Origin: Aplidium turbinatum
Lineage: Eukaryota > Chordata > Ascidiacea > Aplousobranchia > Polyclinidae
Reading direction: 5' to 3'
NCBI GenBank assembly: GCA_918807975.1
Contig: OU964931.1
Coordinates: forward strand, 7,078,251-7,142,250
DNA length: 64,000 bases
Below, piece after piece: positions 43,407-55,400 of the stretch. The notes beneath the pieces are model-generated. The model was not told where the DNA came from and made no database searches. It saw only the letters and a program-made list of their open reading frames with translations. The number at the start of each line of letters is the position of its first letter. Position 1 is the stretch's first letter. Both the position numbers and the translations under genes were made by a program.

Positions 43407-45970
43407 ACTGTTGTGACGCGGCTGGTGTCGTTTCTACACCGACAACTGATGCATTTTTACCATATATTCCTGCATATTGGTGTGGTTGTACTTTGTACAA
43501 TACACTTATAGTCTTACTTTCGCATTACCAAATGAAATTGTTATTTTCTATGTGTCCGTGTCTCGTTTGCTGATATTTGCTATCATCATTCAACGTGATG
43601 TACTTTTTCAGTTAATCGTGAAAAAATTTAGTCTTATGCTTAGTACAATACTGTCTGTACAAACCAAACTGATTCCGGTTTCTCTGTGAAAGTATTGTAC
43701 TTTGTTTCGAGCGTACAGCGAAACCAAATTGCTACAATTTCAAATGAACGAAAATGTTGTCTTAAAAACTTTTTAACATAAGGCCAACTCACCCTTCTCA
43801 TAGCAGCCAAGCCAGGTCATGTCGAAACTAAACCGAGTGTTCCCAATCAACTAAATGTAACTCATTAAAAAAGATACTGGACACCAGTAAAAACCAGATC
43901 GGTACTTAAGAGGGTGCTTCGGTACTGAGCCGAAGAGCTGATATCAGCCTGACTAGACTTATAAACAATAACATAGCCTAACGTACACCAAAAACTAAAT
44001 ACCAGTACTCAAGTTTTTTTTCGTTTTTGTCGCCACAGTGTAGGCGGGGGAGAAGTGTTTTGCTGAGACCAAAACCACTGCAATAATAAAGAAATCAAGC
44101 TAAATGGGGAAAACTCGCCCTGCGTAGGCAAGACGGTCGTTGTGGTCATTCAATTTGGCATAACTTGAGTTTGCGAATAGGAAAAATTTACAAATTGTGT
44201 TGACATTCGCAACATTTGCTTACTACCATTTCAATTGCATCCACCCTTGGTGCTTTGGATGCAGTAGCTTACTGTGGAATAAGATGCATTATAAAGGACC
44301 ACTGGAGAATGGTGTGCGTTTGAACGGGGTCGAAACGCGGTCCTATCGAACATCGCGCGCTGAAAAAAGCCGTTTAACAGTCGCTTTTATCAGAATTGAA
44401 ATGGTGCATAACAACATCAGTTTTGAAGGTTGAACGAAAAGTAAAAAAAAAACGGTTGAAGTGCATTGTGATAGGCTGTTCTACTCATTAAAACACAACG
44501 TAATTGAGATATAGGTTTATTGGAACTACACAGAACTGTTACAAACGTTTTGTCTCGTTTACTGCGGCAGCTTTGGTGCCTGGTGTCAAAATATTGGCGG
44601 TAGGGATTAGTAACTGCGGTATAGGTCAAACTGAACAAAATCGATTGCACAATTGAGTTTGTAATATGCAGTTTCACTCCTCATAGAATAAAAAAATATA
44701 TGTGTTTCAAAAGGATTCGTGTAACCATTTGTTTTCACTTTACGTACGGTTAATAATATTTTGAATTTTTATTTCATATGATGGCAGTTGTATTTTCTAA
44801 AAAATCTAAAAATGGTTTCAGCAACAACAAAAAACTTTAAAAAAAAAGAGCTACAGTGATACTAGAATGCATAACATCAACGTTAAAATTTGCTTCACAA
44901 AGAATTAACTATTTGTATAAAAATCTTCCACTTAAAATGCAGAGAAAACAAATATCGGAAGCGTAAAAATGGGATGGACTTTGAATAAACTATTTTTCAA
45001 ACACAAATTCTATGCCACGGATATATGAAAGAGTTAGCCAGCGTTTCACATTCTTGATTAGACATTGGAAAACAGGCAACAACTGCATTGGTACTGCTAC
45101 TACTCACTCTCTACAAATTCTATAAGTGAATTGCTACATGATAAAATATATCATCACCACACAGCCTAAGCACAATGTACAGTACACGCTATTTCGCCAC
45201 ACTACGTTGCAGATGCACATTCAGCGAGAAATGTCCCAGGTCCAGCAAGTGTTACAAATTGGGTCAGATCCTGAGGGTTCTAAATTAGCTTAATCTACAG
45301 AAAGAATCGTTAAAAAGAAACTCTTAAAACGTATAGTCGTGATTCTCATAAGTGACATTTCACATTGTGTAAAAACACATCAGTTATTTCTGCAATCTCA
45401 TTAAAACATAGGCTACATGCATATTGGGCAGGTTGGAGGAAATTGCTACTGATAAGCAAGTGCGAAAGTTTACCCTGTTAAATTTTCTACATGTTTATAT
45501 AAACAAACTACTTTGTCTATAATGACACGGTAAAACGACATCAAAGAACATTAATTCAATAAAAATCGTCCGCTCAAAGCCAATGAGCTTTGCTAGAGCT
45601 CTCTACTGAAAGATGTTGAATGAATGTTTATCAACATTATGGTGTATTTCGTGCGTGTTGATTCAGACAACTTTGACATCCATGGAACCTCTCACATTCT
45701 GCAGCTGTTTCGAGGAGAAACCGACAATTATCCGACGAGAACCGAGCTTCCTTGGGACAATGGTGGCTTCGATTTTGCAACTGCCATTCGCTTTGATCTG
45801 TGGAAAAGTAGAATTATAAAAATACTGTACTTATGATATTTTATGTCCACTGAGAAAATAACAATACTACACAAGTATTTCCAAAGTGAAAAAGGTTCAT
45901 AGGATAAAAACCGGTAATGTGTGTATAATCCGAGACAGCAGTAGCCTATGCTCCTACGAGAAAGCAAAAT
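43407..45970. other. No gene recognised; possible 3' flank of LYRM9
   Basis: AT-rich sequence with AATAAA-type text near 44086. A plus-strand frame at 45624-45836 (MVYFVRVDSDNFDIHGTSHI, then LFRGETDNYPTRTELPWDN) looks slightly protein-like but I cannot assign it. On minus, 45216-45294 could encode a short terminal exon (TLAGPGTFLAECASAT then stop) behind an acceptor-like TTTAG; it is a weak candidate for the last transglutaminase exon. Confidence 0.35.
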
Positions 45971-45973
45971 GTT

Positions 45974-46110
45974 CGCTCCGATAGCTCAGCTGGTTGAGCG
46001 TTCGACTTTAGCCTAAGATTAAGCAGCACCGGTTCGGTTCTCGGGGTGTGCGCTTGAGCCACACAATTTTGAGGACAGCTCGCTATTTAGCGGCACCTAG
46101 TGGATGGAAT
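45974..46110 (+). repeat. tRNA-like SINE, family 2
   Basis: CCGATAGCTCAGCTGGTTGA (A box) and CACCGGTTCGGTTCTCGGGG (B box) have the spacing of a tRNA with an enlarged loop. The stem ends do not pair into a proper tRNA, so I read it as a SINE head rather than a tRNA gene. Confidence 0.55.
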
Positions 46111-46315
46111 ACTTCATAGACAACATTTCAACAAACGGAATCTTCACTCTGTCAATCTCGTTGACCGGGGCTGAGTCAGTGGTTCAAAGTCTCTACATTC
46201 TACACGAAGGCAAAACTGCTAGGAATAAGCTCTCAAAAGCTTTCTCAGTCCGAGTATACAGATTCAATCAATCGACATAAACAAAAGATAGCCTACACAC
46301 AAGACTGCCTCTCAC

Positions 46316-46456
46316 CGTGCCCGCGGGTACAGTCACCACGTCCTTCAGCCCCGCTCCTTCGAACCTGAACACGCCCCCAGTTAATGGGATTCCCAGAGGG
46401 TTGTTGAAGGAAGCCACCACCTTGACTGGTTTCAACAACTTGACCGGAGACACGAC
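46316..46456 (-). CDS. Transglutaminase exon 15
   Basis: Encodes [47 protein letters not shown]: first half of barrel 2. The donor ACG|GTGAGA is strong, so a further coding exon is expected. Confidence 0.9.
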
Positions 46457-49400
46457 CTGTAATGATGACAACAGTCAGTGAAGTTGATTTTGTTTCATTT
46501 CTGACCATCGATGAACGTCATCATTATATACCAAAACACAGCAGAGGCACAGAAAAAAGTTGAAGCGGCAAAATGGTAACGTGAAAACGTGCTTGAGATC
46601 GAAATACGGTACGCTAATACAGTTTAGTAAAACAGCAACGAACCTGCAAAAGACATTTGATGTTTTATTTTTAAACTTTATAACAATTTGCAGATATTTT
46701 AAGAAGTGAGAAGATTACGGGTCTGTGCGAAACTAGCGTTTGTGCTGAGCAGCGTTCGAAAATGAGTAGATTGTTGTTTTTATGTCAAAAACTAGATTTT
46801 GATCCGAGTACTTCCGTCTGTGGGCTATGGCGGGTTATGTGCTGGATGTTTTAACTCTATCTACCGTACCAAGTTGGGATGGTGCAACGGATAAGGCGTT
46901 GGCTTTCCAATTATGCAAACCTGGTTCGACTCCCGGCTTCAGCTGGTTGTTGAAAACAGCGCTCACCTCTACCTAGGGTGTAATAAATTGGGTGGGAATC
47001 ATTGCTGCAGGAAAGTTGGCCGAGAGAAAGGAACTGGCCACCCTACTCTCCTAGTGCCGAAGGTTTAGTACAATGAGAACCTTATCTTCTCATATCCGAC
47101 ACTTGAATTAAGTATGGGACCACCTTTACTTACCATACCAACACTCGTCGTTCTTGCACCTTGCTTAGAAATGTTTCTATTTGTGTGCAAAACTTTTTGT
47201 TGACTATCTTCAAATTCAAGGAGAATAGCAAAACAAACCGAACTCTAGCTAGCAAAATGGGACATTAGGCTAATCTTTAGCGCCAAAAACTTGGTACTGT
47301 ACTTGCATCACAATTATGGCGACTAGCCTACCATTCAGCTACATTTCCGGCTTAAAGCCATGCCGCTGATTATAAGCCTCTTCATTCCACGCACCTGCAA
47401 TTCAATAGTAGGCTTGTCGAAATCCACAATAGCTTGGGTGGCGAACATTTGGTAGGTTTCTTCCACGCCACCGAGGAAGGAAAACTTGATGCTGTTGTTT
47501 CCCTTAGCAGACTCCCAGTAAGTCGCGACTGGCAAATTAACTTCTATCTCTGTGGATTTGGAAGCCGCAACTTCTTTTCGGAAATCCTTGTCGTAAATTG
47601 ATGCAACAACCGAACCTATGATAAAAATGGGTCTGAATTTTTGAAAAAAAAAATGGGTGCAACAGCAACACACGGTAGAGAGTAGGACTTAAAGTAATCT
47701 GCATAAGCCAGTGACAAAGTTAAAAAAATAGTTTTAAGGGGTAAGCGTCAAACAACACGAGTTATTTCGCTATGTAGATACTAACTAACTATCAATCTAT
47801 TGCAACATGAATTATAATGGTATTAATATTTTTTTGGGGAGGGATTGCATCCCAACCCTCCCTCGTGGCTACGCCCATGACATATGCCACCGAAACGTTG
47901 TTGACAACAGCTCAAAGCAACAGTGCATATCCTTGGCGGCAGTTAGTTTAGTTGTTTTATTTCCACAAAGGTAAGGATTCAACTGACTGGCAAAAGCAGC
48001 AGTTGAGAACTGTGTGGTATGAACTAGTGGTGCGCTACTGATGAGCCCAGCCTCATGGGCGAAACACGTGCCTATCGCTGTCAATTCTTGCTACACTCGA
48101 CTGTCGAGAAACACAGAGCCAAAGCAACATGGTGTTAAATACTGTAGTTGAGTGGGATAGTTGATTTAGTTTGTGCTCACAGAACACCAGTTCAATTCCT
48201 CATCAAGTCACTTCTTTCACATAATCATACACTGTGTTTACGGTGTCATAATGTGAAGGTTGGTGTCATAATGTGAAGGTACACCAACCTTCTGTGAAGG
48301 TTGGTGTACACCAGGGATCAGTTTTGTCACCTCTGATATTTGCTATTGTGGTTGACGTTGTAACTGAAGGAGTGAGGGAGGGCTTATTAAGTGAAATTTT
48401 GTATGCAGACGACCTGGTCTTGACAAGTAATAGTATGGAGGGAATGGAGAGAAAGTTTGAGAAATGGAAAGAAGCATTTGAAACCAAGGGTATGAAGGTG
48501 AATCTTGAAAAAACAAAAGTGATGGTGAGTGGAGCAGAAGGAACAGTTGTTGAGAGCAAAGTAGATCCCTGTGGAATATGTGGCAAGAGAGTGATGAGAA
48601 ATTCAATGCAATGCAAGGAATGTGGAAAGTGGGTACATGCAAGATGTGCTAATGTCAAGAGAGCCGCAACAAGATTGGCGAAGTGTTTTGTTTGTGGGAA
48701 ATGCAGTAAAGGAAGGAATGAAGTGGAAGGCCATGATGATGAGTTCTGCCATGGCATCGAAACAGTGACAGACTTCTGTTATCTGGGTGATCGGATAAAT
48801 GGAAGTGGTGGATGTGAAGCAGCGGTGACAACAAGGGCAAGATTGGGCTGGGCAAAGTTCAGGGAATGTGGGGAAATGTTGCATGGCAGAAAATTTTCAC
48901 TAAGGATGAAAGGAAAAGTATATCGGAGCTGTGTGCGGCCTGCAATGCTATATGGTAGCGAGACATGGGTATTGAGAGAGAGTGAACTGGCAATCCTGAG
49001 AAGAACGGAAAGGTCAATGGTGAGAGCAATGTGTGGGGTGAAAACGAGAAGGGAAAAAAGGACTGAAGAATTGTTGGATATGCTAGAGATGAGAGAGACC
49101 ATAGACCAACTGGCAAGGGCAAATGGAGTAAGATGGTATGGACATGTGATAAGGAGGGAGGAAGGAAGTTTTCTTAGAAAGGCACTAGATCTAAAGGTGG
49201 ATGGGAAGAGGAAACGCGGTCGTCCAAGAAGAACGTGGAAACAACAAGTGAAGGATGAGTTTAAAAAGGTCGGACTGAAGGAGGAAGATGCAAGGGACAG
49301 GGTGAAATGGAGAAAAGGGATTAAGACAATTGCTGCGCGGAAACAATCGGCCACCCCCACTAGTGGGGAACAAACCGACGATGGATTATGATGATGATGA

Positions 49401-52400
49401 TAATCCGGGTTATTAAAAATAAAAACAAGTAAAATTTCAGGTAGCGAATTGTTTTCGAGAGAAAATAGCCTCTGTTCATATCACGACCAAAGAGCATCGA
49501 ACTTACCATTATACTGCATTGTTTTTCCCACGACAGATAAGAAAACGTTCTGAGTCTTCTTGCTGGTGTTGTTCAACTAAAGATAGAAAGTTCTTTTTGT
49601 TTTGATTTAAAGTATTATAAAGATTTAAAGCAGTAGAAAGATCTAAAACAGTATAAAGATTTAAAGTGCTATAAACAAAGTACTACAGTATATTTTAAAA
49701 TACTATAAATATACGATTTAAAGTTAAATAGAATATGATTATTTATCTCATTCAGACTTGTGATTGACCATCAAACAATCTTTGTCCATCTTTAAATGTG
49801 GCATTGAGTGTCTACCTGAGACACGCCAGCGTGCTCTGGATAAGCAGTGAACTGACATCCTTCTTAATGTCGGACATACTCTCTCACTACTCGCCCACGC
49901 TACCGGTCATGGTTGAATGGTATTCAGCTTAGATTGAGAAAAGTAGATAGGAAGTGGACGAAAAGAGTGAAAAGTAGAGTTTAACTCCTCTACTACAAAC
50001 AAAGCATCCCACTTCATTTATAAATCACCTCAAGTATTTACTCTTTACCAGCATCAACAACAGCTAACTACCAGATACATGACGGACGATATTTTCACAA
50101 TTTAAAAGGTTTCTCGTTCCAAAGCTCAAGAAAGATACAACGCCGGCAGGTTTAAATCGTAGTAACTGCTTATTTATACCACCTCTCTGTCACGTGAAAG
50201 AAGTCATTTGTTACTTGTTTGAAAAAAACTTGATCTTTTTTAATCGCACCACATTTGGATCATATCAAATTGTTTTGAGGAAGCGAATGGGCTCATTAAA
50301 CATGGCTAATTACAAGTCTATAGATAAGAAACTTTGAAGATATAAGAATCCATCAATCGGACAGAATATATTGAAAACATGTTAACAACTTAGCAACTTA
50401 ACAAACCGTCTACCTTAATCTTGAGTTTCTCGGCATTCGAGTGTAGCAAGAATGCCAAGAAACCCATATTTTTTGGGACAGTCTTGATGGCTAGTGTGAC
50501 ACAATGTTCGCTGTTCCATAGTGAGTAGTCTGGTAGTGCTGACGCCAGGAAAGTCGCTCTTTCTCAACGTACCTTAATCTTAAACGAAATATCTTTTCCA
50601 AAAGCCACGGATCCAGGGACACTTGGTTGAAGTTGTATGACCTTGGGGATTTCTTTGCGAGGTACTTTGGTGAACTTCACAAACTTCCGGGCATGGTGGA
50701 ATGAAAGTTCCTCTTCTGGTGTTCCTGGAGGAAACACGAATGCATATTTTACATCACCAACCGCATACAGTGACGCAGGGCCTGATTCCTTTCTTGTCTC
50801 TCTACAAATCCTATTTACCACAAAGTCTTACAAAATAATAACCAGTTTAATTTGTGTCGTTTCAACTGACCTTATCAAGGGGGGTAAAACTACCCGTTTA
50901 GCAGCAAAATGGCACATCACAGAAACACATTGATGAAGTTTATTATTCAATTAATTTGTATGTTAAGTTATCAAAATTTTATATTATTTTGGGATATTTC
51001 GATGAGAAATCACATTGAAATTTAGTCTCTAAACATTAACAACTTCAAATTATGATAACTGGGTTAATTCTTGTCTAATTTTAAAAATATATTATTTTTT
51101 AAAGTCAGGTTGATGAGCTCTTAAAGTCGATCAAATCTCAATTTAATGTTCCATAAATGGGTTTAAAACTGAGTTTATTTTCTTCTGGATCACTTGGGTA
51201 TGGAATGACCCAGTACTTACCTTCAGCATACTTGTACTTCAGTGTAACATCTTCCCTCTTGTATTCGCCGACAGCTTTCGTGCTTATGTGTTGCCCGATG
51301 ACATCAGTATCGCTACCAATGTCTGACCATTCTATCAGCTTCCCGTCTTCCGACCCTGCGCGATTGGCAACATTGTGACGCAATTTACCCAGCTGCTGAC
51401 GCAATTTACTCATCGCTGATGGAAAGCATCAACTTTCGTTCATCTTATTAATAAGGGGTTTTCAAGCTGGGTAAATGTCATCTGTCAAGAAATTAAGATT
51501 GCTGAAGAGGAAAGGTCGGGTTAAATGGTATTGGTTCAAGATGCAAGCGGAAAAAAGATGATGGGGTAATTTATCTTCATGCAGCTGGCAAGAAGTAAAG
51601 CATATTGAAAGAGTTAAGATTCTACAGCCCACACTGATCGAAAGTCAGTCATATCGGACACAAAGCTGTGGTTAGCATCGCCTGTAGTCACCAGAAAAAC
51701 GTAATAAATTTCATAAGCAATGATGTCTTGGGGACTTCGATATTGCTAGCCACCCCAGACAGAAAAACCGGTCATTTCTAACGTTGAATCAATGTAGAAA
51801 TGACGGATTTTTCTGCCTGGGATGTAGCTTGTGTGGAAAAGTGAAATAATCAAACATTTTACGTAATTAGTAAAAAAGGCGAAGTCCGCTGGCCACCTAC
51901 TCTCTGGCTTCTTTAGCTTCATCCAGTGTTTCTTGGTGCCGTTCACTTCGGCGTAAATGAACGGACAGTCGTAATCTAGATTGATCTGACCCTGAAAAAT
52001 AATCTGTAGTTGCAATTTCAAACTTTGATGCTGTACTGAAGTAACTCTCATAATAATAGAATTAGTAATATACCATGGTATATTATAATTAGATAATAGT
52101 GTTATCAGTCAATATCAGAAATCTCCAACAGTAGCATCATGGCGGCCATGTTGAAATTAAAATGTTGCCAACATTTAAAAATATTTCCAACCCAAACAAT
52201 ATGGATACCCTACTCAAAAACGCCAACGGCATCCCGTTCTAATGCAACGAGCCAATTAACTCATCCCATGACAACCACGGCTTTTGTCAACATGCGTCGT
52301 TCTGGGTTTGCGATTGGGGGAAATTATGCCAATAAGTTGCTGCTGTTCGCATGATCACAGTTTTCATTTTTCCGCTTGATAATTTGAATAATTGTTTGTG

Positions 52401-55400
52401 CACTTTTTATTGTCCATTGATCTGGTCATCGGTCCCTTGCATGAGCAAGCTCCCTGATATCACATGTTGAGCTTTGGATTGGTGCATCCAGAAGATGGAA
52501 TCAGGACCATCAAAGTGAAAATAATCTAATTTTGACATGTGCTCAACTGTGATAGTGAGGAAGCGTCAACGCTCGTCGCTAGCGTCACAGCCCTGTTTGA
52601 AGAGCGTTTAAACTCTCATAAGTTAAAAAGACAGCAAGCATAAACAAGGTAGACCAAAAGGTGCAGCCTTTGCGTCACTGTCCTTCTTTACTGGTAAAAA
52701 GAGCATTCAATGACGGAATGAACTGCTGGATTAATTGATAATTAATATTAGGACAGTTGGTGGTAGAAGCGTAACAGTAGTTCGAGGCTTGATTGCGACT
52801 CTCGTTCACAATGTACCGCGTGCAAAGCTACGCTTGATTGATTGCTGCACAATGTAGCGGACGTCAAATAGTTCAGAGCATCCGCTCATACCTAGCTGTA
52901 ATTATTGCAGCAACATCCCGAGCACATCGGTGGTGGGAATATCTTGATTTCTACAAGTATGAGTTTATTGCAAAGAAACAAATCTTCGAGTCATCAGGGC
53001 GCATTAACTCAAAACCGTTGAAACCAAAACATGCCTAGCTAACTGCAATACATGAGGCAATTTTCGGCTGTTTAGAAAGCGTGGGATGTAAGCATATAAA
53101 TGCTGAAACCACATGGCAAAAGACGCAGCCATTCGTGCTTGAACTCACTGTGGAGAAAACCAAACAAAAAATAAAGGCAGCAACGCTATGACTGAAATGC
53201 TGATTTGAAGGAAAGCATGTGGTGAATTCCACACACCACTGCCATCACACGCACCTCCTTTATGGCGACAACTGAGCCAGGGCCGCATTGAAATTTCCTA
53301 TCGCTGGCTTCCTGGGGGGTCGCATCCACGGCCTGCCATCCCCCGTACCCCTCAGGCAAGGACTCCCTGGCCATCCAAGCATCATTCCAAACGTGAAAGT
53401 TCCTGCAATCAATAGGATATGAATAGTCAAAACAATAGTTTTGTTGGTTGGGCAGCTCTTCTGGTCCTTCAGTGCCACGATTACCACGTCACATTCGTCA
53501 CAACTTTCAAATTCTTGTTAGTTGCAGCAATTTGTATGAAATCAATAAAAAATCTTTCGGCATTCTGCTCTTACCACTTCCCTGGGGGATAATTATACCC
53601 CTTATCCTACATCACGAGAAAAACAGTGATCCCATGAAATACCTGACAGAAAATCAACAAAAATGTTTATTTTTACAGACGCGTGCAATGGAAAAACTTG
53701 AAGATATGTTTTGGACACTAAGTCGTTGTGTTACCCCAGACCACCAAATCATTTGTGTGATGATTAAGTCACCAATTCAATAAAATGGTCAATTTTTCAA
53801 CTGGATAGACAAACGAATCGACCACACTACCCAGACAGCAGACCAACAGTTTATTGCATTAATTTGCTGTCTGGGTGCTGTATCACAGTCAGCATCAGTC
53901 GTTCAGAAGCAAACGTTTCCAAACGCTGAAGCGATGTAATAGCGACAATTTTCTACAGCACTAACCAGACCGAATCGTCATTGTCCATCGGCTTCCCGTT
54001 CTCATCATAATGGTAGTCAATTGTGATGTTACCATCGGTGTCGTGGGCAGATTCGAAGGTTGTCACACTACGGGCAGGTATTCCAAGACAACGAAGCACT
54101 GTTGAATAAGTAAATCAGTAGGCAAGCCACGCACAACAAGCACTGAATTATCTTTACAAGACGACCACAAGCATACATGCCATACAAGGGTTACTCCACA
54201 ATTGCGATTTTTTTTATAATTTCTAATATGCAGGTTAGCAAAATCTATCGGCTGCATAGCCGAGTGGTGAGATCTCTGGCTCAACGTTCGAAAGGGTAGC
54301 GATTTGACACCGCTCAAGAGCATGCCTGAAGGAGTGAAGGTAGACACAAAACCGGCTTCCTTGGCTTCCGGTCGGCAAAGCTTGGATACAACAAAAAGTC
54401 TATTGTGACTGCAACCTAAGTTGTACTGGACCTCGTGTCTTAATAGACGATGAAAACGTTCCAATAAGTTAAATTAGCACGACACAAAAGCTCGTGTTGT
54501 TATTTAGGATACAACGAAGCAAACACTCTACCAAAGACTAAATAAAATTACAGGATAAAGAACTTTGAAGCTTTTGTCTAGTCGATAATTGGCCCGTGTG
54601 CAATTACCAGCACATATTTTATACATAAGTTGTTGATATTAATTCATGTTTCAATGCTCACCTTTATTTGCTAGTACCATAACCATCACAATAGTTCTAC
54701 GTCATCAATCGCTGGGGAAAGTAAACATTCTGCAGCCAGAGTCAACAAATCGCTTGATTTTTTACAACGATTCAACGTCTATCGACGTACAAAAACGATT
54801 AATTTGCTGGATGGGGTTACCAACTAAAAAGTAAGCACCTGCAGTGAAGACACCAGAAAACACCCAGCACTGGCCATACTTGACTGGCATGCCGGTGTCA
54901 ACATACTGCTGCAGTATGGCAACGCTGCCGCTCCAGTCCGTTGGACTTTTACCGTCTTCGTAGTCCCCAGACCAATTACCGACCAAGACTCCATTATCAT
55001 CCTGGGAAAAGTAAAGTGTGCTTGTAAGCCTGACGTTGATTCGACGTCGATTATTATCACTAACAGATAAATACTGAATAGGCTCATTCGTTGTGTAACT
55101 TGAAAATATGATATTATTTCAGTTATAAATGGACAGGGTCTGCAAATCCTTCGAGTATTTCGAGAACAACTCAAGCACACAATTCTCATTGCACACTGTA
55201 ATTTTGCTTAAACTGAGCTGCAGAAACATCTGCTGTGATTAGTCAGTGAATCCGCATGAAAGGTTGGAATGAATTAGAATTCAAAACCATTTGTCATTGC
55301 AATGACAGGACAAAAAGGAAACGGCCTCTGTCCTGTTTACAATGTCCTGTACGGTAGAAACAAACACTAACGTGACTCATGGTACGCGCGCACAGCATCT

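Noticed and set aside
45974-46110. Functional tRNA gene
   Set aside because: A and B boxes are present, but the acceptor stem does not pair and the loop is oversized; the same holds for 46871 and 54243. They are SINE heads.
48343-49373. Several long minus-strand frames
   Set aside because: They are antisense to the RTE polymerase frame; low-complexity Ser/Pro/Leu composition and no domains.
50405-50495. Possible extra transglutaminase exon ([14 protein letters not shown] followed by GTAGAC)
   Set aside because: It ends like exon 12 (AAGATTAAG|GTA) but exon 12 joins exon 13 directly in phase and matches the family without it. The similarity is only about 12 bp, so chance or a small duplication is likelier.
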